Shown: positions 1-12,000, counted from the first letter of the stretch. The stretch is DNA of 64,000 bases from Blattamonas nauphoetae (GCA_033064195.1 JARBJD010000107.1:1-64000); one strand, 5' to 3'. Translations and numbers: made by a program. Notes: a model not told the origin generated them from the sequence alone.

Positions 1-1286
1 TTGTCGTGAACGGTTCAGATCTGTCCCCAATTGGACAAATCCTGCCCACACACACTCGAGACTTCTTCAGCTGTTGGCGTCGAAAATCACGCCACAGAAC
101 TCTTCAGCAAACAGTTTAAACCGGTGTGACTTTCTTTCTCTCCAGGGTCAACCTTGGCAGTTTGCCTTCACCGTGCTACCATTAGATTCATGAGATTGTT
201 GAGTTTGATACTGATGTTTGATCTCACTCCCATTGCTGCTACTTGATTGAAATGATTGAGTGTCAATTCTTTCTGCTTTCAAGACGTACAATGTCTTTGA
301 ATACGTTGAAGAGGGATTGTTTTGTTGCATCAGTGATTTGATATCCGTAACAAATAGTTGAGACTTTATCAACTGATGAAGAAAAGAGTGCGGACTTCTT
401 TGGTCAATACCTCTGACGACATGCTAGGTGCCTTAAAAGTGTATTTATCGCTAACTTTCAGAACTGAATTTCCAATTTGTGTAAATTCCTGTGTTACGGA
501 GAAAAGTCTCCTCAGACATCAAGAATGCGTTGGATAGATCCGAAAGGGTTGTCAAGTCTTTATCTGGAAACACTTCACGGGAACCTTCGGTTGATTTTCG
601 AATGACAGTTGAAGTTTGGAGGACAATACACAAGTGAATCTGTTGTCAAATGAAATCTCAAACGTAAATTACCAAAGATGGAATTTGGATATTGGTCAAA
701 GGTACTCAGTGGAAGGAGATTCACAAATGGAATCACTAAAGGAATTGTCGCAGTGATTTCTTTTTACACCTCTATTGATTGGAACATAGAATCCACACAC
801 TCTGATCCATTCTCTGAACATTTTCCCACAAAAGACTGTAACAGTGTCATATTGTTTTTCTCCTGTGACTTGAATGTGTGATACAGAAATGATTCGTGAA
901 CATGATTATTCTGAAGTGTAATTGTTGTCAGATGTTTCCATGACTGTCGACGAGTCTCATGTCTCGAATTGCATCTGAAGATGATTTATATCCAAAGAAC
1001 ATTCCGTGCATTCCGACGAAAGGTCCCGAGTCACCAACCTGATGAAATTGGAACAGTAACAGTTAGATCAATTCGCAAATGACTCTTCATAAATTCAGTA
1101 ACATCGACCATCATAGCACACAAATGGAACTTCAATCTCATCTCCAAGCAGGAGGATTTGGATGCACTTCTGAATTGAATACATGTGAGGTTCTGAATCC
1201 CATTGTTTTGGCAGATATGATTGCACTTCAATTTGCTCAATTAATGTCGATGTTGGTTTGGATTGATTTGATCTGAAACTTCTCAT
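1..1286 (-). pseudogene. Degraded left part of the Polinton
   Basis: Only short broken reading frames are seen here, mostly on the minus strand. The AT-rich motif that precedes the other genes of the element is present just to the right (about 1290-1306), so a gene once started at 1286. By position beside the capsid region it could be a minor capsid gene, but no family signature was recognised. There are several breaks. Confidence 0.4.
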
Positions 1287-1367
1287 TTTTAGAAAAATAA
1301 AAAATACAATATCAATAATTTCTTTTATTGCTTTGTCTGCCAGAGCTTCGAACCCCGATGAGAGTCT

Positions 1368-3219
1368 CTACATGATTCCCAAATCTTTGTGTAATGCTTT
1401 CAATGTGTGATTAGGATAGTACTCAACTTTGGGTTCACCATTGCTGTATCGTAAGCCCACCACGTTGTTGCAGTTGTATATTGTTGGAGGATGTAAATGT
1501 TGTCTATCACCACCACTTTGACTTGGGTTGTAAACATTATAGTATGTGTCAAGATTGCCTTGATAGATTGGATGTGATCTTAAAGTGACTGCAGTATTCA
1601 CACCTCTGGAACTGATCGAATCATTACAGTTTGTTGGACATCCACTTCTTTGAGTAGGAAAGCACAGAAGGAAGTCAGTATTGTCATGAACTGGACGAAC
1701 TCTTGTCATTGTTTCATTGGGATATGTTCCGTCACCAGTGAGTTTCTCTTCAACGAGAGAATCTGTAAGTGATCGCTCCAAATCATCTGGAACAGCTAGG
1801 TATGAATCGAGATTGAGAGTCGATAGTGCGAACTGATAGAAGCGAGCTCCAATTGTTGTAGTCGGTTGTTCTGGATAGTACCTGTTTTGTAAAGTCACTT
1901 GGATGTTCTTCTGCATTGGATTGTGGAAGCAAGTGACTTCATTGTCGTAATGACGAAAGAGAAGCATAAGATCCTTTGCATTCACCACTACCATTTGCTG
2001 AGTACAATCAATTCCTGTTGCCGTTGGTGTCTTCTGAAATGGATAGAATGAGATCTTCTCTGCTGGAATTGTTCCAGGACGATTCTGATACATCTCCATG
2101 AGTTTCTTTATCGCACCATCTTTCATTTTGTATCCAACACTCATGCAATACACATCATCAATTCGATAGTTTGTGACGTTCAATGAGATGTACTGATCCA
2201 CAAATTCTGGTTCTGTTGTCACGGCATTGGCTGTTGAGCAAACTATGTCTTTCGTAACTGTTGGTTGCAGAAATGATTGACCAATTTGAACGAAGTTCTT
2301 TGTGCATGAGGTGACAAGATTATTCAGAAAATAGGGACGATGTTGAATACAATTGAGAATTGCTGCTTTAATAGTTGGTGCTGCTGCTGTTCCAGTTACG
2401 AGTGATGATAGCGTATCTTTCAAAGTGAGTTCAGGATTCACAGAACAACAAACAAATGCATCTTCATTCATGTGCACACTCAATTTCAAATCACCAAAGA
2501 GACATTTTGGATAGTCAGTCATCCCTGAGAATATCAGAAGATCTTCAAGATTGATTGACACACGAATTGGTACATCAATTGTGTCTTGAATACACTCCAG
2601 TTCCAGACGTTGTTGTGAAGTCCGAAAGTGGAATATAAACACCAGCAACCGATTCATCATGATTCCATGCATTCTGCCAAGGTGTGTGACAATGTTTTCG
2701 ATTCTCCAATTGACTCTTCGGTTTTATCATATTGTAGATGTGAGACTCCATTGAGACATCATTGTTTGTTGTGCTGATGATTCTCTGATTGTTGTGAAGT
2801 ACAGTAAGGTCACGAAAGATTGATGCCGAATGTTTGAGTCCAACGAAGATGAAGATTCTCTCATTCATATACGATCCAATTTTACCAGAAGTTGTTTGCC
2901 AATTATTGACTTTCAGTGTCGCTGTCATTGTGAACGTGATAAACGAATCATCAATTTGACAAATGTCCTGATTACCAGTCAGTGGAATGATTATCTCTTG
3001 TCCTGTGTAGAATCGTGCATTCTCTGATGGTTTCAATTCTTGAATAGAAGTACTGTGAGCTCCATCATTCATGAGGTAATTAATGTGATGTTCGGACATC
3101 AGTTGTTGTTGTATTTGACCCATGTCATCTCTCGTGTATTCTATCCTTCCAGTGGTATTTCCAGTCAGTGATGATGCTCCAGTTCTTTTGTTTGTCAGAT
3201 GTGTTATATGCGAGTTCAT
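1368..3219 (-). pseudogene. Capsid-type gene region of the Polinton, broken
   Basis: About 1.85 kb of minus-strand coding sequence has the length expected of a Polinton double-jelly-roll major capsid gene and sits between the small virion-type genes and the degraded left end. It starts with an ATG at 3219, 3 bp from a TTTTTTATTTT-type motif. The protein is rich in beta-prone stretches, Asn, Thr and Tyr and lacks membrane spans. The capsid assignment rests on size, position and composition, not on a residue-level match. The region looks broken, with about one interruption. Confidence 0.55.
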
Positions 3220-3260
3220 TTTAACAAAAATAAAAAATTACATTTATGCTTTAACTCTAG

Positions 3261-3560
3261 TTACTTTTTCTTTTTTGGTTTCTTCGCTTTCGGCTTCAGC
3301 TTTTCTTCTTGTCTCAGTATTTCTCCTCTGAGTTTATTCGCAACTGCTGTGTTTCCTTCATTCATTGCTTGCTCATATTGTGCCATCTTTTCTGCATGGA
3401 TTTGCTGATCGGATTTCACATCTGGTATCATCTCTATTCCTGTCTGTGCGACCTTAGAAATCAGTGGTCCAACGAAGGGAATAAGATTTAGAAATGGAGC
3501 TCCAACTCTGAGTATGTTTTTGCCAACTGCTGCTAATTTTGATAACCAACCTGGTGCCAT
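3261..3560 (-). CDS. Small virion-type protein, MAPG twin 1 (Polinton)
   Basis: A 99-aa protein starting MAPGWLSKLAAVGK. The start at 3560 is chosen over an upstream in-frame ATG because the AT-rich start motif lies immediately before it. Residues 1-50 form a hydrophobic or amphipathic segment with Gly and Pro (LIPFVGPLISK); the C-terminus ends in a Lys-rich tail (KAKKPKKKK). A short amphipathic N-terminus with a basic tail resembles adenovirus-type minor core or membrane-lytic proteins encoded near capsid genes in Polintons. That function is inferred. The next gene upstream (3598-3906) starts with the same MAPG and spacing, so the two may be duplicates. Confidence 0.6.
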   Translation of the reverse strand: MAPGWLSKLAAVGKNILRVGAPFLNLIPFVGPLISKVAQTGIEMIPDVKSDQQIHAEKMAQYEQAMNEGNTAVANKLRGEILRQEEKLKPKAKKPKKKK

Positions 3561-3597
3561 TTTAATAAAATAAAAATATTCGAATACTAGTGAATGT

Positions 3598-3906
3598 TTA
3601 TCCTTTGAATTGAATTTTGGAATTTGACGAGAGTGGCATATCATCATTTGAGAATCGTCCATTTCGAGGTGGTTCGTACTCGATCATCTGCGGTTTTTGT
3701 TGACGATTGATCGCCTTATTTTGTTGATAAACGTCCATCATTCCTCCTAATCCATTGAGTATTCCACCTGCTGTTTGTCCGAATTTACTGTTCGTTTGAG
3801 AGAGCAATCCACCACCGACTTGAAGCAATGTTGGAGCTAGAGGTTTGATGAATTGAAAGAATTGCTTGCCGATATTTTTGAGTTTGTTGAAACTTCCTGG
3901 TGCCAT
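3598..3906 (-). CDS. Small virion-type protein, MAPG twin 2 (Polinton)
   Basis: A 102-aa protein beginning MAPGSFNKLKNIGKQFF, with a Gly-rich amphipathic N-terminal half (GGGLLSQ, GGILNGLGGMM) and a polar C-terminal half. Its first 14 residues parallel those of the gene just downstream. The AT-rich start motif lies about 47 bp upstream of this ATG, farther than for the other genes of the element. A minor virion component is likely from composition and place; no family could be named. Confidence 0.55.
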   Translation of the reverse strand: MAPGSFNKLKNIGKQFFQFIKPLAPTLLQVGGGLLSQTNSKFGQTAGGILNGLGGMMDVYQQNKAINRQQKPQMIEYEPPRNGRFSNDDMPLSSNSKIQFKG

Positions 3907-4018
3907 TTATGCAATTTTGAGAAATTGTGTTGAAGAGACGAAGTCTATTTAAGTAAAAATAAAAAATACAATTCATTAATAATTTATCTCGGGAAAAATC
4001 TCAGAAGAGATTTCTGCC

Positions 4019-4645
4019 CTAACGGGGTATTGCCTTTGTCAGAGAAATGCCATAATTGAGAATTGTGTTGTATGCTTCGTTATAGGCAATACTCATGTCT
4101 TTTCCACCAACAAGGATCTTGAAAATGGTTCTAAACACTGGGAGTTTATTGAGACATAAACACTTATCAGACAAATCATCCAGTTCAATCACCACATCAT
4201 TGATTCCAGTGAGAGTCGCAATCAGTGCACATAAATCACTTTGGTTTGTGATCAGTTTCTTCGAAGGTTCAATGAGGTTATTCAACAGTTTCTTTTCACA
4301 TGCGAATGCATTCTTGTACACTAACAGTAGTTGATCTTTGAATGCTGAAATATTTGATGTATATTCTCGGAGTGGAATAGAACGACTCTGAATTGGTGCT
4401 GATGGATACGTCTCCAATGGTGGATCGTAAGCACCTCGTTCATTGGATACCACAGGTTCAGAGCACACTCTTTCTCTCCCCAAAGGAGGGTTCGAAGCCT
4501 CTAGCGAGACCATCTCCATCTTCGATCCTCTATTTTCTACGCCAGCTTTGCTCCTATCCTCGATGATGACATTGTTGGTGATTGATGTTGGTACTGAAGA
4601 AGAACTTGTGTGTTTCGTAAATTGACAACTTAGAATTGGTTGCAT
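4019..4645 (-). CDS. Unknown Polinton protein, 208 aa
   Basis: The ATG at 4645 is the likely start; the TATAAAAATAAAAAATATA block lies just upstream. Residues 1-100 are polar and low in order, rich in Ser, Pro and Glu. Residues about 105-208 are predicted helical with Leu and Ile, including the stretch LLLVYKNAFACEKKLLNNL. No catalytic motif or membrane span is evident. It sits between virion-type genes, which suggests but does not prove a structural or assembly role. Confidence 0.55.
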   Translation of the reverse strand: MQPILSCQFTKHTSSSSVPTSITNNVIIEDRSKAGVENRGSKMEMVSLEASNPPLGRERVCSEPVVSNERGAYDPPLETYPSAPIQSRSIPLREYTSNISAFKDQLLLVYKNAFACEKKLLNNLIEPSKKLITNQSDLCALIATLTGINDVVIELDDLSDKCLCLNKLPVFRTIFKILVGGKDMSIAYNEAYNTILNYGISLTKAIPR

Positions 4646-4688
4646 CACTTTCTATAAAAATAAAAAATATATATTAATGTTTTTAAAT

Positions 4689-5651
4689 TCACATTTCTGC
4701 TCGATCTATAGCTCCCATTCCAGAACTGTCCAACTGTGCAAATCGATAATACCCAGGCATTTCAGATTGGTATCCACTGATATCATCATCTGTGACTGTT
4801 TTGAATGCTTTGACTTTCAGTTTATTAACTTCTGTTGAAATGTGAGTTGAATAGCGAGTACAGTATTCCGATAAATACGTTGTATCTTGAGTAATCATTT
4901 GGAGAAACACTGGATAAATCTGATCTTTGAAGGCTTTCTTTTGTTTCATACTGGGATTGTAGTCCTGAACATGATCATGAAGCCATTGATCCCACATCAG
5001 TGATGCAATCTGTGATTGAATTGAATTGAACACCATATTGTCCAACACATTCTTGCTGGGATCAGCTGGATTACTTCGATTTGCACGAGTTATTCCCAAT
5101 GTGTCTGTCATGTGTTCACCAACAGCTCTCTTCATTATTGCATATGGTTGTTGAGATCGTTTGGTCTTCATCTCTTCATAGCTGATGTCTCGATAATTCG
5201 TTGGCAAATCGTATGTTCCATTCTTGAGGAAATTCCTGTGCACCGCTTTGATTTTCCTTCCATTTTCTTGATTGAACGATGTGTATGGTTTCAGTCTTCG
5301 CATATCTGGTGTTGGATTCATTGCGTAGTATGTCTCTTTGACTGGTCTACTATTGTATGGAGTTAGCATGGCACCATTCACTGCGATCAAATCTCCAGTA
5401 TCATTATCGTAGACCATCACATCAGGAACTTGTCCATATTGTTCTACTTTCGCAGTCCAATTTCGTCCAGTTCTCGTAATATACTCACGAGCTGATGGAA
5501 GACTACACAGAGCATCATTGCGTCTGGTTTGAATATCATCGTCGGCATAGATTCGTTTCAATGCTGCTTGAGTCTCTGCTGCGTATCTCATTCTTGGTTT
5601 CTTCGCTTGTGCTTTTCTTTGTGGTTGAACGTACACTATCTTTTGTGACAT
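4689..5651 (-). CDS. Unknown Polinton protein, 320 aa, basic N-terminus
   Basis: The protein starts MSQKIVYVQPQRKAQAKKPR and has a basic first 40 residues, followed by a mixed alpha/beta region rich in Tyr, Asp and Asn. I recognise no family. It is divergent from the packaging ATPase, with 61 bp between the start codons, and lies in the run of capsid-associated genes, so a minor capsid or core function is possible. There is no signal peptide or membrane span. Confidence 0.6.
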   Translation of the reverse strand: MSQKIVYVQPQRKAQAKKPRMRYAAETQAALKRIYADDDIQTRRNDALCSLPSAREYITRTGRNWTAKVEQYGQVPDVMVYDNDTGDLIAVNGAMLTPYNSRPVKETYYAMNPTPDMRRLKPYTSFNQENGRKIKAVHRNFLKNGTYDLPTNYRDISYEEMKTKRSQQPYAIMKRAVGEHMTDTLGITRANRSNPADPSKNVLDNMVFNSIQSQIASLMWDQWLHDHVQDYNPSMKQKKAFKDQIYPVFLQMITQDTTYLSEYCTRYSTHISTEVNKLKVKAFKTVTDDDISGYQSEMPGYYRFAQLDSSGMGAIDRAEM

Positions 5652-5712
5652 TGTGTGTTTTCATACAAAATAAAAAAACCAAAAGTATATTTTAATTAGA
5701 GTTAAATCACAA
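5652..5712. promoter_or_regulatory. Divergent promoter between 320-aa gene and packaging ATPase
   Basis: These 61 AT-rich bases separate two start codons that face away from each other. They contain the CAAAATAAAAAAACC version of the element's start motif next to the minus-strand gene and a TATATTTTAATTAG stretch facing the plus-strand gene. They must serve both genes if both are transcribed. Confidence 0.5.
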
Positions 5713-6594
5713 ATGAACAAATCGAATATGGCTAAACCAGAGGTTTCGCGGAGGGTGGAACCCTTGTCTCTAACAGCATACGTGAATGCTAAATTGAGTG
5801 AAGCATCAAATAGGAATGTTTCTCATGAAGTGCAATCACAAATACATCCAGACTTGAATTTCAATCGCAACAGTGTCAATGTCCTCGTGGGAAATAGAGG
5901 AAGTGGCAAAACATTTAATGCTCTTCGAGAGATTGCCAAGCTCCAGAATGTTCAAGTCAGAAATGAATTATTCCATCTCTTTGTCTTCGTCACTGATAAG
6001 AACATTGATCCAACATTCGATAAATTCAAACCAATACTGAACGTTCCATATGTGAAAGTGAAATACGATGATGCACTTCCATTTCTATTGGAACTCTCAG
6101 AATCGAAAGCTGCGTATGAAGAAATTATTGACAATCAATGGCAGAACAAAATCACTGATGAATGCCGAGAAGATCTCTTTGATGCACTTTACATTGATGA
6201 TTTCTCAGTGAAGAATCTCCAGACGATTATTCTCCTTGATGACTGTCGTAGGATCCTAGGTGAACGAAGAGCATCCAAAAATAGAATGACAATGATGGAC
6301 TTGTTACTGGAGAATCGACAACCGAAATTCACATTCTTTCTGACGATGCATGAGCTCTTCAGTTTGTCAGCAGATATGAAGTCAAACATTGATTCGATGT
6401 GGATCTTTGGAGGATTCAACAAAGAACGAATCAGTCGAGTCTATCCTCAGTTGAACTCACCAATTGATATTCGACAATTCTGGAATGTCTATCAACGAAA
6501 ACAGAAATGTGAAGCAATCATTCTTCGATACAATACTGATGGAGTAGCACTGAATGAGATCAACAAAGATGGACTAATCAGAAGGGTCCGTTAG
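5713..6594 (+). CDS. Packaging ATPase, FtsK/HerA type (Polinton)
   Basis: The 293-aa protein carries a P-loop VGNRGSGKT at about residues 58-66 and a Walker B LQTIILLDDC at about 169-178, followed by a conserved-looking region with ENRQPKFTFFLTMHE that suits the sensor segment of viral genome-packaging ATPases (A32-like, FtsK/HerA superfamily). In that family the enzyme drives DNA into capsids. It is the only clear plus-strand gene of the element. Its last 21 bp overlap the end of the coiled-coil gene on the other strand. The frame is uninterrupted. Confidence 0.85.
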   Translation: MNKSNMAKPEVSRRVEPLSLTAYVNAKLSEASNRNVSHEVQSQIHPDLNFNRNSVNVLVGNRGSGKTFNALREIAKLQNVQVRNELFHLFVFVTDKNIDPTFDKFKPILNVPYVKVKYDDALPFLLELSESKAAYEEIIDNQWQNKITDECREDLFDALYIDDFSVKNLQTIILLDDCRRILGERRASKNRMTMMDLLLENRQPKFTFFLTMHELFSLSADMKSNIDSMWIFGGFNKERISRVYPQLNSPIDIRQFWNVYQRKQKCEAIILRYNTDGVALNEINKDGLIRRVR

Positions 6595-6933
6595 TTCTTG
6601 AATCAAATTTCCAATCGTCTCGTCAAGACTTCGAAGCCTCATGCTGAGAGTATCTGTCAACGTTCGAATTGATTCTTCAATGTCTGATAATCTCTGATCA
6701 ATCGAGAGTGAATTAGGTGGAGTGGAAGCATCAACATATCGTTTCCTCAGTGCAATCTCACCTCTTATTTTTGTAATTCTGTATCCATCAATTTGAATCA
6801 TCCTATTCAGTTTCTGTGTTGTGTACTCATTCAGTTCTTTTTTATTCTTCTCCAAGTATCTCTGAAAGTCGTGGATGTTTGTGAACTCTTTCTGCTCAGG
6901 ATCAAACGGTTCTAATATTTTCAGTGATGTCAT
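6574..6933 (-). CDS. Small coiled-coil protein, 119 aa (Polinton)
   Basis: The protein has a charged helical middle (residues 20-70) and a C-terminal heptad-like coil from about residue 78 to 115 (ISLSIDQRL-type spacing, then LSMRLRSLDETIGNLI). There is no catalytic motif. It is convergent with the ATPase gene and shares 21 bp with it at the 3' end. The AT-rich start motif follows the ATG at 6933 on the opposite strand. The function is unknown; oligomeric coil proteins of this size in viruses are often assembly or fibre parts, which is inference only. Confidence 0.55.
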   Translation of the reverse strand: MTSLKILEPFDPEQKEFTNIHDFQRYLEKNKKELNEYTTQKLNRMIQIDGYRITKIRGEIALRKRYVDASTPPNSLSIDQRLSDIEESIRTLTDTLSMRLRSLDETIGNLIQELTDPSD

Positions 6934-7002
6934 TTAAGTGAAATAAAAATATTTGAAACATTTTTGAAATTCGATTAAATTGAAGCGAACGAAGTTCTGA
7001 GG

Positions 7003-8439
7003 TCAGAGAAGACCGAATTCCGCAATGAACTCTGGAGTTAAGTCGTCAATTGAATCTGCATGAAACTTCGTGTGTTGGATTGGAACGTAGACAACTTTTG
7101 ACAGACAAGTGAGACCATTCAGTAGAGTAGCTACAACATTACCGTGCTTGTATTCAATGAATTTCCCCACGAATTGGAACTGTCTACGCTTCTTCTGAAA
7201 CTTGGCAACAGTCTTGTCCAAATCAAGGTGAATCAGTAGAATGTTTCCTGGTTTGTATTTCCATAACATCTGTGTTGTCTGTTGCTTTTGGATGTTCTTT
7301 AATTGTTCTTCACAACTGGAGATATACAGTGCTTCAATTTCACGATTGTTTTGTGCCTGCTGTGGAGTGAACTTGTTCCAGTACGCTCGATGTGGAGTCA
7401 TGTTGTAGTATTCCACCATCTGATTCATCAATGAATGATTTGCCATTTGTGTCGCATTGTCTTGGAATCCATCTCTGATTGTTCTGATCACTCGATCGAC
7501 TATTCGATTATGATTAGTGAATGGCGAACTTGTGAAATATGTACTGACATTCAGATCCTTGAAAAACTCTGATGCTTCAATACTAGTCCATGCAGCTTCT
7601 CCATCACCACGAATGTTATTGACGTGAACGCCACGATAATTAATCAGGTCATTGATTGCAGTCTTGACTTTGCTCCATGATTTATCCAGAACAGGAATGA
7701 CAACAAGGTATTTTGTGTTGATGTTAATTGCGAAGAGGTAGATCTGAAGAACTGTTTTCGAAGTTGGTGATTGGATAAAAACGAGATCAATTTCCCAAGA
7801 TCCAAACTTGGGAGAAAAGTATGGTCGATCACAATTCTGAGGTACTTTTCTGTCTGATGTCTTCTGTGGATCACCTGTTATTGCTTTGGACATGAACTGC
7901 ATTTTTGATCGAAAAGGATACACTATTTTTTCTGTTGTTTTAGGAATCATTGGTGGATCAATTCTCATTCTGTCACTTCCTTTTTCTCTCTGAATTGTCC
8001 TCGGATGTGCTACACTCCATCCATGATCATATTCCTCATACCAATCCTGAAATGATCTTCCTCCGAATGGGATTTGTTTTGTGTGAGTCAGAATGAAGTC
8101 AAGATCTTCGTTCGCAATCTTTCTGTTTATCGAGGCTCGAACAAATGTGTCTCTGTTCATTTTATTTGCATCCAGAATGTGTGATGTAATAAAGTGTTCC
8201 ATCTGCTTTTGATTTTTCATTATTGAGTTCTCAGCTTTGATCTGTTCATCTTCTGAATCATTTCTCTGTTGATGATCAAACAATCCTTTCATTCGTCCCA
8301 ACTTATTGAGTACTTGCTGTGTCGTCGGTTCATTCTGTCTGATCTCCCTCACTGGGTGGTTGAACACGGTTGGTGTGAAGAAGGGATTTCTCTCTATTGG
8401 ATCCTGCATCTGTGAAATTGGTATAATGTCATCATCATC

Positions 8440-8488
<49 letters not shown>

Positions 8489-9063
8489 GAATCATAATCA
8501 TCATCATCCTCTTCGAACTTCCTCTCCTTCATTGGATATTCATATTCAAACCCCATTGATTTCAAGTTTCTCTTCAGTCCAGGCACTATTGGATATTCAG
8601 GTGGTTCTTTAACTATTGGTCTCTGCACTGGTGTTGGGATTTGTCTTGCTTCTGCAGGGCTTCGAACTCTTGGTGAGAGAATTGGAATTGGATTTGCCTC
8701 TGCAAGGCTCCGAACTCTTGGTGAGAGAGTCACTTCCTGATTGTACTTTCGATGATATTCTCGATACTTTTTGTAAGCCGTTTCACATCTCCCATCACTG
8801 ACACGTTTTCCCAAGAATTCAATCAGAAATTGTGAGACTACTTTTGTTCCAACTGAGAGAGTTAACTTTGGAGAGAGACCTCCATTGAACCAATCCTCAA
8901 AATATGTCTCATCGTTTGCTACATACTCTCCATTTGAATCATAGACATCATATACTGGTAAAGTGTTGGCTCTATTGAACTTAACATTGAATATTTTGAT
9001 TTGAGAGTGTTGTGTGCAATTCAGCAACCTTTTCACTAATGCATCGATCTGTCTTGTGTTCAT
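7003..9063 (-). CDS. Retroviral-type DDE integrase (Polinton)
   Basis: The 686-aa protein has an rve-type catalytic domain from about residue 420 to 575, visible as GSWEIDLVF, then RGDGEAAW, then the segment around HNRIVDRVIRTIRDGF. A small beta-rich C-terminal part (about 620-686, LLIHLDLDKT...) suits the DNA-binding or chromo-like tail found in Polinton integrases. The N-terminal 180 residues hold a twice-repeated LSPRVRS segment, followed by a long poly-Asp tract encoded by a trinucleotide repeat. In this family the enzyme inserts the linear element DNA into the host genome. The frame is open over its full length. Confidence 0.85.
8429..8509. repeat. ATC trinucleotide microsatellite coding poly-Asp
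   Basis: A run of ATC triplets, perfect for about 50 bp and imperfect outside that, lies in the integrase gene and reads as poly-Asp with a few Glu and Ser on the minus strand. Its unit size keeps the frame open, so the length may vary freely between copies. Confidence 0.9.
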
Positions 9064-9086
9064 TTATTCAAAAATAAAGTTTGTGT

Positions 9087-12000
9087 TTATTCAATTATAT
9101 AATCAGTTGCTTTCAGTCCATGAATGAATGGGGGACATGATTCATTTTCAAGTACGATTGCCTTCAGATGAATTCCACTGAGACTGAGTTTCTGTTGTTG
9201 TATTTTCGCAATCTCAAATCCATTGCTGTCCTCTTCGCTCACGACTCTTCTCGTCTGAAACGCATCATCATGATGCTTGAACCGTTTTACGGTGAAGTTC
9301 AGTGTTGTTGTCACAGTCTTCTCTCCATTGAGACACTTCACATAATCTTCGCTTGTGATATTTGTTTTCTTTAGAGACACTCCTTTGATCTTGCATTTCT
9401 CATCGAGAGAGTAACACTTGGGTGCAAGACAGATCATCTGTTCACCCTCCTTCTCAATTGCTAATCCCAACAACTTCTTCTCATCATCGACACCTTGTTC
9501 AGGATTGGGAAACCATTCATATTTGTGTGCATCATAGAATTCCTTATCAGCAATAACATGTTCAAATTGTTGATGAATTCCAGCATTTGGATCTCCACTA
9601 ATTGCCCAATACGCAGAATCAGTATCACCCTCACAGAAATGAATCTTGTTCATGTCTAGACATTTGTACATGAAATTGTAGATGAAATTCAGATACCAGA
9701 ACTTGGCATTGTCGAGTGTGAATACTGCTTCTTGCAGACATGTCTTGCATGAGGCTTTCTCTCGATCTTCAATCACGATGTAGTTGTCCTCATTGATCTC
9801 TCGAGTCGCCACAAATCCTTTCATCATTTGCTTCAAATATGTTCTCTTCTCATTGCAGATTGTGATTGAGTTGTATTTCTCAGTGTTCATTCCATCGTAT
9901 CCGTAACTTCCATTCAAGTTGGTCTTACAGAATTGTTCCTTTCCTTTGTTTCCAACCTTCATTGCTTCTATTCTGTCATTCATGAATGAGGTCACGAATG
10001 GTTCAAATCCAGCATGTCTCGAAAAGACCATCACACTCCGGACTTCGTCCACAATGAAGTGGCAATAGTCGATGAGGAACCACAGATAGTATGTCGAAAA
10101 GAACATATACTGATCGTGAGTGCTCAAGAGTTGGGTCAGCTTTCTTTGTTTGTCATCAGTCTTCAATCCATGCTTCTTCATCAGTGAATATGTCTTCTCT
10201 CCAATGGTCTCTTCTGTTGTATTGACCACAATGTTTCTGAAGATTGGTGGGAAGTTAATGAACTCATTTATGTACTTCTCGTCGATGTGTCCTTTCAGTT
10301 CTGCAACAAATAGTGTCTTCTGATTCTTGTCTTCGATGATCTTTCGACATTCTTCATCTCCTGTTGCTGTGAATAAGCATCGTCCTGGCATGTACATTCT
10401 GTGTTTGGTATATGGATTGTTCTTGTTCTTGATTGATGAGAAAGCACTTGGGTAGAGAGAGTTGAAATCAACACCACAGACATGAGTCATTTTATGTTCT
10501 GTATCAGTGGAGACAACTTTTCCATCTTCATATGTGAAGTGATTGATTGGTGTCACGTCTTTAATGTTCTGTCGATGTTGAACATTCGATAATCCACCAG
10601 TCACTGCGGCTCTCAGTTTGTGATATGTCTGTTCGTGTGTCAGAGTCATTGGGAGTGATTTCCAGATGCAGTACTTCTTCAGTTGAATTCTCAATCTTGT
10701 GAGATGTTCATCTTTGTCTGACTTGTAGGTGTTGCAGTAATCGCAGCAGATCTTGACGTTCTCTTTTGAATGTCCTTTCGAATTGTCGATTCTATCCAGT
10801 GTTGGTCGCACTGCTTGGGTGAAGTGACACTTGCAGATGTAGCACACTCTCTTGCACTGTTGAACGAACCACTCATAGTCTGCTTCAGTGACATTTTTAT
10901 CAGTACTGCGATGTGCTTTCTGGTCTTGATAGATGTACGATGCAACTTTGTATTTCCAGTATTGCTTGGTGATTTTTATTTCACCAGATTGATCCACTCC
11001 ATTGAAATCATCATCGATATCGAAATCCTTATACGCACACGCATATTTGATTGCAGAAGCGTTGGCTGACAATGAGAGATTGTGCAACATATCCACTTTG
11101 TATTGGAAGTTCAAATCGATCAGATTATCCAATGGTGCAATCATGCATTCGACGTCCCTGATGTTGTAGAACTTGAGGTATTCCCAACGGTTCTTGAATC
11201 CTTGTTTGTTCCAATCATCAAGGTAAAGTTTGTAATCAGTGTCGGACATTTCACTGTTGTTGAGACTGGAATAGAATTCATATTTGGAGAATGGTTCTTG
11301 TTTGCTCAGCACTGTGTCGTAGTCTGATGAATCAAATGATTCGTAGGCAAAGAATGATTTCTGAAGTGTCGTATTCCCTCCAAAGGCTTTGACTGCATTA
11401 TCCAATGTCATTGGTCCTGTGTACGACATCATGTCAATGAATCGAAGTACCTGTTGTGTCTTCTCGTGTCTGATCAGTACTTGTTTATACTTCGTTGTGG
11501 ATCCAAGGAAACTCACCACTTTCCAATCCTTGTCAACGAGATCACGAAAGATGAGATTGATGTCGAATCTAGAACTGTTGAATCCAATCACACTGACTTC
11601 ATTTTGTGAGGGGATTTCAGGGTCTTCGTAGTAGTTGTCATCTCTCACAACTTCTGCAAACTTGAAGAGTTGTCGGATCCATTGCTTCACAAAGTCCTTT
11701 CCATCTCGAAGATCAAAATAGATTGACTTTACTCCTGATTTTGTTTTGATTGCTGATGCAACAGAGAGAGGCTTCAAATGTGAGATCAATTGTGTGTTGT
11801 CATCGGAGAATAGATTGTCAAGAATGAGATCTTCCATTGTTTCGAAATCGTATGTGATGTAGTATTGTGTTGGTTTGAATTCGTCTTGTCTTTTGTGTGC
11901 CATCAGATATTCATATGTTCTATTGTTGAGAATATGTGGAACATATGGTCGTGGTGTCTTATCGAGTGAGATCTTCTTCACATGTTTTCCATCAAGTTCT

